From: Pseudomonadota bacterium
GTDB taxonomy: Bacteria > Pseudomonadota > Gammaproteobacteria > Xanthomonadales > Xanthomonadaceae
Direction: 5' to 3'
Assembly (NCBI GenBank): GCA_023453655.1
Contig: JAEXTE010000234.1
Coordinates: forward strand, 1-9,467
DNA: 9,467 nucleotides
In this document: positions 1 through 7,373 of the stretch, piece by piece
Numbering within the stretch: position 1 is the first letter of the stretch
How the letters are laid out: each line of letters opens with the position of its first letter
Notes under the pieces: generated by a model
What the model was told of the DNA's origin: nothing
What the model saw: only the letters and a program-made list of their open reading frames with translations
Database searches by the model: none
Made by a program: the position numbers and the translations under genes

Positions 1-2716
1 GGGCCAGCCCGCCCGCGTCGGCGGCCAGCGCCTCGCTGATGGCCTCGCGCAGGCGCTGCTGTCGCGGATCGAGGCGGGAGAGATCGGCCGACAGCAACGG
101 CGCCACCACGCGTGCCTGCAGCTCGTCGGCCTCGGCCTTGCCGGCGGCGCCGCGCTCGCGCAGCACGCCGATCAGCGTCCACGCCGTGTCCACGACCGGG
201 AACGAGCCGGCCGGCTGGAACTGCTCGCGCAGGGCGAGCGCCGAGCGCAGCTGCGCCGCCGCGCCGGCCAGGTCCCCCGCGTCGCGCAGGGCGTGGCCCC
301 ATGCCACCATCCCGAGCTGGTACTGCGGGTGCTTGGTGCCCAGTACCGCCAGCGCGCGCGGCATCGCCTCGCCGAACTGCGACAGCGCCCGCGGCAGCTG
401 CCCGGCACGGGTGAGGGTCATGGCGTGGTTGAGCGCGACGAACAGGGTGTCCGGGTGCTCCGGCCCGAGCAGGCGCGTGCGCGCCCGCAGCACCTGCTCC
501 TCCAGCGGGAGTGCGCCGTCGAAATCGTCCAGCCGCGCGCGCAGGCTGGCGAGGTTGAGCAGTCCGCGCAGCGTTATCGGATGCTCCTCGCCCAGGACCC
601 GGCGCCGCGCGTCGGCCACCGCCGCCGCCTCGCTGACCGCTTCGGCCGTATCGCCCCGGTCGCTGAGCATGTTGGCCAGGTTGCCGCGCGCGCCCAGGGT
701 GTCGGGATGCTCGCTGCCCAGGCGCCGCGCCTGCACCGCCACGACGGTGCGCTGCAGCTCCACGGCCGGCACGAGATCGCCCTGCATGGCCATGGCGGTC
801 GCCAGCGCGCTCATGCTGGCGACCGTGTCGGCATGCTCGTCGCCGAGCGTGCGACGGCGGATGGCCAGGACCTCTTCGAGCAGCGCCCTGGCCTCGGGCA
901 GGTCGCCGCTCCGCGCCATCTGCATCGCCAGGCCGGACTTGATCCGCAGCACCAGCCGGTCGTCCGGCCCTCGCGACGCCTCGAGCCGTTCCAGCAGCGA
1001 CCGGCGCGCGGCCACCGCGCCCGGCAGGTCGCCCTGGAGGCCCTGCACTTCCGCCAGGTCGTATTCGATCAGCGCGCGCGTCTCGTCGTCGCCGGGCAGG
1101 CCCGCCGCGTCGGCGAGCGCGGCCTCCAGCTCCGCCCGCGACTGGTCGTAGCGCGACAGCTGGCGCAAGGCTTCGGCGCGCGCGCGGCGCGCGCGCAGGG
1201 TGGCCGGATCGCGAGGACCCAGCGCGGAGACCCGCCAGTCCACGACCGCGGCCTGGGCGCGCTCGGCGCCGGCATACAGCCCCAGCGCCTCGTGCACGCG
1301 GCCGGAGGCTTCGCGCAGGTCGGCGGCCAGCGCCGGCTGGTCGGCGAAGTCGCGCTCGATCGCCTGCTCGGCGCGGGCCAGCACGCTGGTTTCCATCAGC
1401 GAACGCGCCAGGTCGGCCATGCTCACCTTGGCCAGCACCTGTTCGGCCGGGCCTTCGAGCTGCGGCGCGTTGCGCGCCACCTGCTGGCGGAACTCCTGCC
1501 CGAGCCGCACGCCCATGCCTTCGACGTCGATCTCCTCGAGCAGCGACTGCTGGAACGCGGCGACGCGTTCGAGCTGCCCGCTGCGCTGCTCGGCCAGTGC
1601 GCGCTGGGCGCGCGCCTGCATCAGTCCATGCAGCGACAGCCCCAGTCCGCCCAGCAGGGCGCACAGCGCCACCGCGGCGGCGGCGATGCCGGCCCGGTGA
1701 CGCGAGGCGAATTTCCGCCAGACATAGCGGCGCGAGGACGGCACCGCCAGCAGCGGCCGGCCGGCGAGGAAACAGCGCAGGTCCTCGGCCAGCGCGGCGG
1801 CCGTCGGATAGCGCTGGTTGCGATCGTGCTGCATGGCGCGCGCGACCACCCAGTCCAGCTCGCTGCGCAGCACCCGGCGCAGGGACGGCAGCCGCTTGCC
1901 CTGCGCGCGGGCCAGCCGCTCGGCTTCTCCCGGCGCGAGCGTGCGCAGCTGCGCGGACGGCAGGCGCAGGGTCTGGCCGTGGGCGGTGTGGGTCTCGCCG
2001 CGCGCCAGCGGGCGCTGCCCGGTCAGCAGTTCGCTCAGCACCACCCCCAGCGAATACACGTCGCTGCGCGTGTCGAGCAGGGCCTGGTCGCCGTCGGCCT
2101 GCTCCGGACTCATGTAGTCCGGCGTGCCGGCGATCTCGCGGGTGCCGGCGCGCTCGGCGGCGGTGGCGATGCCGAAATCGATGATCCTCGGACGCGGCCG
2201 GCCGTCGGTGTCGTCGACCAGCAGGTTGCCGGGCTTGAGGTCGCGATGGATCACGCCCTTCTGGTGCGCGTGCTGCACGCCCTCGCAGATCTCGATGAAC
2301 AGGCGCAGGCGCTCGTCCAGCGGCAGCCCGCGCGACTCGCAGAAAACGGTGAGCGGCTGGCCGTCGATGTACTCCATCGCGAAGAACGGATGGCCGTCGG
2401 CGGTGGTGTCGGCGTCGTGGATCTGCGCGATCGCCGGATGCCGCATCTGCGCCAGGACCTGCCGCTCGATCTCGAAATGCGCCTTGCGCCGCGCATCGAG
2501 GGCCTGGCCGCGCAGCAGCTTGAGCGCGACGGTGCGGCGCACGGGCTCGAGCTGTTCGGCGCGGTACACCTCGCCCATGCCCCCGCGGCCGAGCAGCGCG
2601 TCGATGCGATAGCGGCCCAGGCGCGTGCCGCGCGGCAGGTCACCCTCGCGCGCGGGCGCCTCGTCCGCGGCCAGCAGCTGGGTACGATCGGGATCGTGGT
2701 CGTCCGGATGGATCAT
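1..2716 (-). CDS. Membrane Ser/Thr protein kinase with C-terminal TPR repeats (3' end beyond window)
   Basis: Phosphorylates Ser/Thr on target proteins; a PknB-type (Hanks) kinase joined to a sensor or scaffold region. The frame is open for 905 codons from ATG 2716 to the left edge, so the C-terminus is missing. Seen: glycine loop LGRGGMGEVY (about 42-51), ATP lysine K66 in VALK, catalytic loop HRDLKPGN with D159 (an RD kinase), IDFG with D180, and GTPDYMSPEQ in the activation segment. One hydrophobic helix lies at about 343-362, then a probable coiled coil (367-397), then TPR-like repeats with LGxEHPDTL-type signatures at 624, 666, 708, 750 and 792. By family analogy the kinase is cytoplasmic and the TPR part periplasmic. 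The start was chosen because it gives a short N-terminus before the kinase fold and has a G-rich run just upstream; the ATG at 2744 is out of frame. Thr12 (RTQLL) is a possible phosphosite. The substrate is unknown; the divergent FHA-GGDEF protein is the obvious candidate. Confidence 0.93.
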   Translation of the reverse strand, partial: MIHPDDHDPDRTQLLAADEAPAREGDLPRGTRLGRYRIDALLGRGGMGEVYRAEQLEPVRRTVALKLLRGQALDARRKAHFEIERQVLAQMRHPAIAQIHDADTTADGHPFFAMEYIDGQPLTVFCESRGLPLDERLRLFIEICEGVQHAHQKGVIHRDLKPGNLLVDDTDGRPRPRIIDFGIATAAERAGTREIAGTPDYMSPEQADGDQALLDTRSDVYSLGVVLSELLTGQRPLARGETHTAHGQTLRLPSAQLRTLAPGEAERLARAQGKRLPSLRRVLRSELDWVVARAMQHDRNQRYPTAAALAEDLRCFLAGRPLLAVPSSRRYVWRKFASRHRAGIAAAAVALCALLGGLGLSLHGLMQARAQRALAEQRSGQLERVAAFQQSLLEEIDVEGMGVRLGQEFRQQVARNAPQLEGPAEQVLAKVSMADLARSLMETSVLARAEQAIERDFADQPALAADLREASGRVHEALGLYAGAERAQAAVVDWRVSALGPRDPATLRARRARAEALRQLSRYDQSRAELEAALADAAGLPGDDETRALIEYDLAEVQGLQGDLPGAVAARRSLLERLEASRGPDDRLVLRIKSGLAMQMARSGDLPEARALLEEVLAIRRRTLGDEHADTVASMSALATAMAMQGDLVPAVELQRTVVAVQARRLGSEHPDTLGARGNLANMLSDRGDTAEAVSEAAAVADARRRVLGEEHPITLRGLLNLASLRARLDDFDGALPLEEQVLRARTRLLGPEHPDTLFVALNHAMTLTRAGQLPRALSQFGEAMPRALAVLGTKHPQYQLGMVAWGHALRDAGDLAGAAAQLRSALALREQFQPAGSFPVVDTAWTLIGVLRERGAAGKAEADELQARVVAPLLSADLSRLDPRQQRLREAISEALAADAGGLA

Positions 2717-2742
2717 GCCGCCCCCCGTCGGCCAATGGCGCC

Positions 2743-2748
2743 ATGGTA
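2743..2748 (-). promoter_or_regulatory. Possible -10 element of the kinase gene
   Basis: On the minus strand TACCAT matches TATAAT at 4 of 6 positions and lies 26 bases before the kinase ATG at 2716. No convincing -35 is seen. It abuts and partly overlaps a 10-bp palindrome ATGGCGCCAT (2735-2744). Assigned only by resemblance and position. Confidence 0.28.
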
Positions 2749-2769
2749 GCGGAAAGCCCCATGGCCCCG

Positions 2770-2792
2770 GGGCCGGGTACACTTCCCGGCCC
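2770..2792 (+). promoter_or_regulatory. Perfect 8-bp inverted repeat enclosing a -10-like hexamer
   Basis: GGGCCGGG (2770-2777) and CCCGGCCC (2785-2792) are perfect inverted copies around a 7-base spacer TACACTT. The spacer contains TACACT (2778-2783), a 4 of 6 match to TATAAT on the plus strand, 24 bases before the ATG of the FHA-GGDEF gene. If the hexamer is the -10, transcription would start near 2790, leaving a leader under 20 bases without a Shine-Dalgarno. The arms could be an operator occluding RNA polymerase, or a chance feature of a GC-rich spacer. Confidence 0.35.
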
Positions 2793-2807
2793 TCCGACCG
2801 CGCCGCC

Positions 2808-3704
2808 ATGTCCAGCCACGACGACCCGGCCCACACCACCCAGCGCACCCTGCTCAGCACCGGTCCCGACCGCCCGCTTCCGCGGCCGGCCTGCCTGGTG
2901 GTGATCCTGGGCGAGGCGCTGGGCGCGCGCGTGGACGTGGGCGAAACGCCGGTGCTGGTCGGCCGCTCCCAGGAAGCGGACCTGGTGATCGCCCACAAGA
3001 GCGTGTCGCGCGAACACTGCCGCATCTGGCTGGACGGCGAGACCTTCCGCATCCGCGACCTCGGCGCCACCAACCCCACCCGGGTCAACGACCTGCCGGT
3101 GGAGGAGGCCACGCTGGCCGACGGCGACCACATCCTGGTCGGCGAGAGCCTGCTCAAGTTCATCGGCCAGACCAGCGTCGAGGCGCGCTATCACGAAGAG
3201 ATCTACCAGCTCGCCACGCTCGACGCGCTGACCGGGCTGTACAACCGCCGCCACTTCATGGAGGTGCTGGACCGCGAGATCGCACGCGCCCTTCGCCACG
3301 GCCGGGAACTGGCGCTGTGCATCCTCGACGTCGACCTGTTCAAGCCGGTCAACGACACCTACGGCCACATCGCCGGCGACGAGGTGCTGCGCCGCATCGC
3401 CGGCGTGCTGTGCCAGCACGTGCGCGGCGACGACATCGCCGCCCGCATCGGCGGCGAGGAATTCGCCGTGCTGCTGCCCGAGGGCGGCACCGAGGGCGCG
3501 GTCGCGTTTGCCGAGCGCCTGCGCGAGGCGATCGCGGCCACCATCTTCTCGCCGGGCGGCGTGCCGCGGCAGATCACGGTGAGCGTCGGCGTGGCGCCGC
3601 TGCAGGCTCCGGTCCTCAACCGGTCGCAGCTGCTCGCCGCGGCCGATGCCGCGCTGTACCGGGCCAAGCACGCCGGCCGCAACCGCGTGCACGCCACCGC
3701 CTGA
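2808..3704 (+). CDS. FHA-GGDEF diguanylate cyclase
   Basis: Predicted cytoplasmic enzyme (298 aa) that makes cyclic di-GMP from two GTP, controlled by a phosphothreonine-binding domain. Residues 1-28 form a Thr/Ser-rich tail (TTQRTLL at 10-16). The FHA domain (about 47-118) keeps GR 52-53, S67-R68-x-H70 and N89, although the usual TNG turn reads TNP. The GGDEF domain (about 135-298) has DALTGLYNRR, metal-binding D174 in LDVDLFK, active-site GGEEF at 215-219, and an inhibitory-site RGDD (206-209) five residues upstream, so it should be active and product-inhibited. There is no membrane segment or signal peptide. ATG 2808 was chosen because it starts just before the divergent spacer; in-frame starts further upstream lie inside the kinase gene. 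It is divergent from the kinase and convergent with the protease. The FHA-GGDEF layout is known from Bdellovibrio DgcB. Confidence 0.95.
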   Translation: MSSHDDPAHTTQRTLLSTGPDRPLPRPACLVVILGEALGARVDVGETPVLVGRSQEADLVIAHKSVSREHCRIWLDGETFRIRDLGATNPTRVNDLPVEEATLADGDHILVGESLLKFIGQTSVEARYHEEIYQLATLDALTGLYNRRHFMEVLDREIARALRHGRELALCILDVDLFKPVNDTYGHIAGDEVLRRIAGVLCQHVRGDDIAARIGGEEFAVLLPEGGTEGAVAFAERLREAIAATIFSPGGVPRQITVSVGVAPLQAPVLNRSQLLAAADAALYRAKHAGRNRVHATA

Positions 3705-3753
3705 GCAGTCGCGCCGCGTCGCGCCGCTGCCGCGGAATCCTCGCTCCACGGCG

Positions 3754-3782
3754 AAAAAGAAGGGCCGGCTGCCCGGCCCTTC
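3754..3782 (-). terminator. Rho-independent terminator of the protease gene
   Basis: A perfect 10-bp stem, GAAGGGCCGG (3759-3768) with CCGGCCCTTC (3773-3782), closes a 4-base loop. On the minus strand it is followed directly by TTTTT (3758-3754). It starts 24 bases after the protease stop codon, the expected layout for an intrinsic terminator. Read on the plus strand, the hairpin follows the cyclase stop by about 54 bases but lacks a T-run, so it would be weaker in that direction. Confidence 0.83.
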
Positions 3783-3805
3783 GCATCACTGCCTCGCGTC
3801 CGATC

Positions 3806-6800
3806 CTACGGCGTGACCGTCAGCCGGATCGTGCCCGCCCGCTTGGGCGTGGCCGGATCGTTGCTGGAGACGCAATAGAACGCCTCGCGCACCCCGGCCG
3901 GCAGGCCCGCCGCGCTGAGCTGGATGGTCGAGGCGCGCGACGCCCCCGGCGCCAGCGTACCCATCGGCGGCGCGACCGCGCCGATCCAGGGCGCGCCGCA
4001 GGCGACCTCGCCCACCACCCGCATCGCCAGGCCCGGCGCGGCATTGTTCGCCGCCCAGGCGCCGGCGCCGGCCGTACTGATATTGAGACCGGCGAACCCG
4101 CCATCGCCCAGCGAGGCCGAGGCGTACCAGGCCCAGCGGTTGGCGAAGGTCGAGCCGGTGTGCACCACCAGCCAGTAGCGGCCCGGCGCCAGGTCGGCGG
4201 CGACGCCCGCGGCCGCGAGGTCGAGCGTGATCGCCGCACCGGCGGTGTCCACGCCGGGGCCGGCAACCGGCGCGGTATGGCTCCACACCGCCGCCCCCGG
4301 CGAGCGCACCGGATCGCCTGCCGGCACCCCACCGGCATCCGGGTAGATCGCCCAGGTCAGCGTGGGCGAGACCGCGGCCAACGCCGAGCCGCTCACCACG
4401 AAACCCTCGGCGCGCAGCGACACGATCCGGGTCTGCGCCGACAGGATGAAGTCGTCGGCGGAGAACTGCGCGGCGAAGCCGGCTACCGCCGGATCCGCGT
4501 AGCGGGTGGCGCGATAGCCCGTGGTCGAGTTCTGTCCCAGCGTGTTGGCGACCGCCGCCAGCGCGGTGCCGCTGTTGTCGAAGCTGTAGTGCAGCGGCGA
4601 GCCGCCGGCGTTGCCCACCGTGGTGCTGGCGCGGCCGCTGCGCCCCGACTGCAGGGCTGCGGAGACCAGGTCGGGGAGCTGGATCACCGGCGGCGGCACC
4701 ACCACCGCGATCGGCAGGTGCAGCTCCGGCGGCGGCGCGCTGCCGCCGCCGACCGGGGTCAGCACCAGCTCGCCGAAATTCCAGCTGCCGTCGGCCGGCA
4801 GCGCGGTGCCGTCCACCACCACCCGCACCGAGACCGTTCCGCCTGCCGGCACCTTGACGCTGGCCGGGGTGACGCGCCCGGGCAGGCCGTCGATGCGCGT
4901 GCGGTAGCCCTGCGCGACGCCCAGGGTGTTGCGGAACGTGCGCACGAACGCGCATTGCGGCGCGCAGCTGCGACGGATCATGTTGGGCTGGTTGAGGGTG
5001 GCCGGATCGCCACCGGTGGCGGGATTGGCCGCGGCGTAGTTGTCCGCCGTCTCCGGCAGCACCAGGCCCGCCGCGACCGCACGGTCCACCCGGATCCGGC
5101 CCGAACCGCCCGCGTGCGGATTGGCCGGGGTGACGCCGTCCTCCAGCAGCACGGTGCGGTCGGCGGTCATCGCCAGCGCGGACTTGATCTCCGGCGGTGT
5201 CCAGCCCGGACGCACCTGGCGCACGAGGCCCGCGGCGCCGGCCTGGTGCGGCGAGGCCATCGAGGTGCCGTTGTACAGCGCCACGTCGTTCTCGGCGCCG
5301 GTAATGGTGGTGCCCGAAACGGCGGCGAGGATGCGCACGCCCGGGGCGGTCACGTCCGGCTTGAGCAGGTCGTAGGTGCCGGCCGGCCCGCGCGAACTGA
5401 AGGCGGCCAGCACGTCCGGCTGGTTCTCCAGGATGATGGCCGGATACGGGATGCCCGCGGTGACCGCCTCGTTGGCGGCCGCGAAATCGCGCAGCGCGTT
5501 GCCGTCTTCCTGCAGGATGCCGAAGGCCGGGATGGTGGTGCCGGGCACCGACGGGATGATCCCGCCCGCCGCGTTGTTGGCGATCACGACCGCCACCGCG
5601 CCGGCGGCCGCGGCGTTGTCGACCTTGATCGAGAACGAGCAGCTGCCGCGGCGCACGACCGCGATCGCACCGGCGAGGCTGCCCGCCGGATAGGGATTGC
5701 AGGCGTCGTCGACCGAATCGATGCCGGGGCTCACCACCAGGGGGGTATCGCCGGGAATCGCGGCATCCTGGCTCACGCCGCTGCCGCCCGGATTCATCTC
5801 GATCGACTGCAGCGCCGCCGGCACCGGCTGCGGGCCGGTCACCTGCAGCACCACCACGAAGTCGCCGCGCCCGTGCTGGGCCGCGGCGGTCGAGGACACC
5901 CAGGGCTCGACATGGCCGAGCGTGTTCGGGCCCGGGCCGCTGTTGCCGGCCGACGCGGCGATGTAGATGCCGGCCTCGACCGCGTTGAGGAAGGCCAGCG
6001 AGACCGCCTCGCTCCAGGGCGAGGCGCCGCCGCCGATCGAGTAGTTGATGACGTCGACCACGCCGTCGGCGATGGCCTGGTTCACGGCCGCCACCGCCGA
6101 GGTATTGGGGCACAGGCCCTGGCCGGTGGCGGTGTTGGTGTAGCAGATGTCGAAGGCGACGATGTTCGCGCGCGGTGCGACGCCGGAGATGCGGCTCACG
6201 TTGCCCAGCAGTTCGGCATCGCGATGGTTGCCGGCCGCCGTCGAGGCGACATGGCTGCCGTGGCCGTTGGTGTCGCCGAAGCCGGGTTCCTCGCGGATGT
6301 TGGCTGCGCCGCAGGTGTTGCCGGGCGCGGCGCAGACGAAGTCGTAGCCGCCGATCAGCTTGTCGTTGCAGCGGCCCGCGTCGATGCCGCCGGGTGCGCA
6401 GGTTCCGAGGAAGTTGCCCGATCCCAGCGGGTTGACGTGGGCATAGCCGTCGATGGGATCGACCGCGGCGAACGAGGGGCTGCCGAAGTTGATGCCCGAG
6501 TCGAGGATGCCGAACACGATGCCCTCGCCCCTGTGGCCGGTGCCGCCGCCGGCGCTGCCGTCCCATACCGCCGGCGCGCCGATCAGGCCCGGGCCCACGT
6601 CGGTGGCGAGCGCGTATTCGCGGTACTCGTCGACCAGCACGACCTCCGGCAACGCGCGCACGCGCTCGGCCTCGGCCGCGCCGAGTTCGGCGACCACGCC
6701 GTTGAGTGCGTGCTGGAAGCGCTGGGAGACCTGCGGCTGGCGCCCGATGGCGCGCGCCATGTCGCGTTCGGCCTGCTGCTGCCGGCCCTCGAGGTAGCGC

Positions 6801-7162
6801 GCGTACTCGCGCGCCTGGGCGCTGCGCATGTCGGGTCGCTGCGGTCCGCCGGCCTTGCTGCGCCGCATCGGCGCGGCCTCGATCCCGGCGATGCCGCCCC
6901 GGTATGCGGCGACCGCCGGTTCGCGGAACACCACGATGTAGCGCCCGCGCGCATTGCCGTCTTCGGCACTGCTCGCCGTCGCGCCGCTGCCGCGCACCGC
7001 CGCCGAAGCGACTACCGTCGGCGCCGCCGCGCCCTGCGCCTGCACGCCTGCCAGCCAGGTTCCCGCCGCACTGCCGCCACCGCCCGCCGCGACCGCCGCC
7101 AGCACTGCCCCGCCGGCCACGCACAATCCTGCGACCAGCCCCCATCGCGCCCTGCTGTCCAT
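3806..7162 (-). CDS. Secreted S8 subtilisin-like serine protease with PA domain
   Basis: Exported endopeptidase, 1118 aa. Order: signal peptide (about 1-27; RAR, then a Gly/Ala/Val/Leu-rich core); an I9-type propeptide with RYIVVF at 74-79 running to about 180, which normally folds and inhibits the enzyme; catalytic domain with Asp221 (GILDSGIN), His301 (NGHGSHVAS), oxyanion Asn407 (SAGNSGP) and Ser634 (NGTSMASPH). A PA domain is inserted at about 440-580. A fibronectin-III-like segment (about 705-820), a beta-rich region of no recognised family (about 830-1050) and a last Ig-like segment (1055-1118) follow. Twelve cysteines outside the signal lie in close pairs, fitting an oxidised extracellular location. 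ATG 7162 is preferred over the in-frame start at 7303 because it puts the signal peptide first and has GGAGG five bases upstream. It is transcribed alone or after the PAP2 gene, 241 bp away. A nutritional or virulence role is plausible; the substrate is unknown. Confidence 0.95.
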   Translation of the reverse strand: MDSRARWGLVAGLCVAGGAVLAAVAAGGGGSAAGTWLAGVQAQGAAAPTVVASAAVRGSGATASSAEDGNARGRYIVVFREPAVAAYRGGIAGIEAAPMRRSKAGGPQRPDMRSAQAREYARYLEGRQQQAERDMARAIGRQPQVSQRFQHALNGVVAELGAAEAERVRALPEVVLVDEYREYALATDVGPGLIGAPAVWDGSAGGGTGHRGEGIVFGILDSGINFGSPSFAAVDPIDGYAHVNPLGSGNFLGTCAPGGIDAGRCNDKLIGGYDFVCAAPGNTCGAANIREEPGFGDTNGHGSHVASTAAGNHRDAELLGNVSRISGVAPRANIVAFDICYTNTATGQGLCPNTSAVAAVNQAIADGVVDVINYSIGGGASPWSEAVSLAFLNAVEAGIYIAASAGNSGPGPNTLGHVEPWVSSTAAAQHGRGDFVVVLQVTGPQPVPAALQSIEMNPGGSGVSQDAAIPGDTPLVVSPGIDSVDDACNPYPAGSLAGAIAVVRRGSCSFSIKVDNAAAAGAVAVVIANNAAGGIIPSVPGTTIPAFGILQEDGNALRDFAAANEAVTAGIPYPAIILENQPDVLAAFSSRGPAGTYDLLKPDVTAPGVRILAAVSGTTITGAENDVALYNGTSMASPHQAGAAGLVRQVRPGWTPPEIKSALAMTADRTVLLEDGVTPANPHAGGSGRIRVDRAVAAGLVLPETADNYAAANPATGGDPATLNQPNMIRRSCAPQCAFVRTFRNTLGVAQGYRTRIDGLPGRVTPASVKVPAGGTVSVRVVVDGTALPADGSWNFGELVLTPVGGGSAPPPELHLPIAVVVPPPVIQLPDLVSAALQSGRSGRASTTVGNAGGSPLHYSFDNSGTALAAVANTLGQNSTTGYRATRYADPAVAGFAAQFSADDFILSAQTRIVSLRAEGFVVSGSALAAVSPTLTWAIYPDAGGVPAGDPVRSPGAAVWSHTAPVAGPGVDTAGAAITLDLAAAGVAADLAPGRYWLVVHTGSTFANRWAWYASASLGDGGFAGLNISTAGAGAWAANNAAPGLAMRVVGEVACGAPWIGAVAPPMGTLAPGASRASTIQLSAAGLPAGVREAFYCVSSNDPATPKRAGTIRLTVTP

Positions 7163-7167
7163 GCCCA

Positions 7168-7172
7168 CCTCC
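7168..7172 (-). promoter_or_regulatory. Shine-Dalgarno deciding the protease start
   Basis: The minus strand reads GGAGG, then five bases, then ATG at 7162. This is the clearest ribosome binding site in the window. It fixes the start at the signal peptide methionine rather than 47 codons upstream. Confidence 0.8.
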
Positions 7173-7177
7173 GGAAT

Positions 7178-7203
7178 CGTCGATACTCCGCGGAAAATCG
7201 ACG
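7178..7203. promoter_or_regulatory. 26-bp imperfect palindrome next to the protease ribosome binding site
   Basis: Outer arms CGTCGAT (7178-7184) and ATCGACG (7197-7203) are perfect inverted copies. They flank a core palindrome TCCGCGGA (7187-7194) on the same centre, with two mismatched positions between arm and core on each side: 11 of 13 base pairs match. It lies 5 bases from the GGAGG of the protease. It could be the site of a dimeric repressor, or a leader-RNA hairpin close enough to affect translation. No regulator family is recognised. Confidence 0.5.
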
Positions 7204-7345
7204 GCCGGCCCGCAGAACCCCCCGGACCACCGCCGAAGCATTTGCGAAGAACGCAGGGGCGCGTGCGCGCCGGAGTTCCGGACTTCCGGTGACCCCGCCG
7301 CAACCGCCCCTGTCCGATTGCGCATCCCTGTGCCCAGCGTTCCGC

Positions 7346-7373
7346 ACTCTACGCCTGTGGCGGCGCGGCGCAA
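7346..7373 (-). promoter_or_regulatory. Candidate promoter of the protease gene
   Basis: On the minus strand TTGCGC (7373-7368), a 16-base spacer, and TAGAGT (7351-7346) resemble a sigma-70 promoter (3 of 6 and 4 of 6 matches). It lies 31 bases past the PAP2 stop codon. It would give a leader of roughly 175 bases containing the 26-bp palindrome. The call rests on weak matches. Confidence 0.33.

Noticed and set aside
1192..1201. Alternating GC run (about 1179-1201) in the kinase gene as a repeat or structural element
   Set aside because: It encodes an Arg/Ala stretch in the correct kinase frame and is explained by codon bias.
293..2749. An 818-codon open frame on the plus strand opposite the kinase
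   Set aside because: Low-complexity Arg/Gln/His/Ala composition with no motif, whereas the opposite strand has every kinase motif and a regular TPR pattern.
2640..3749. A 369-codon minus-strand frame opposite the FHA-GGDEF gene
   Set aside because: No motif, repetitive Val/Gly/Ala/Asp/Gln composition, and it overlaps the coding starts of two well-supported genes.
7163..7303. A 47-residue N-terminal extension of the protease
   Set aside because: It is in frame, but it would bury the signal peptide, has no ribosome binding site that I see, and covers the palindrome. The 7162 start has GGAGG at ideal spacing.
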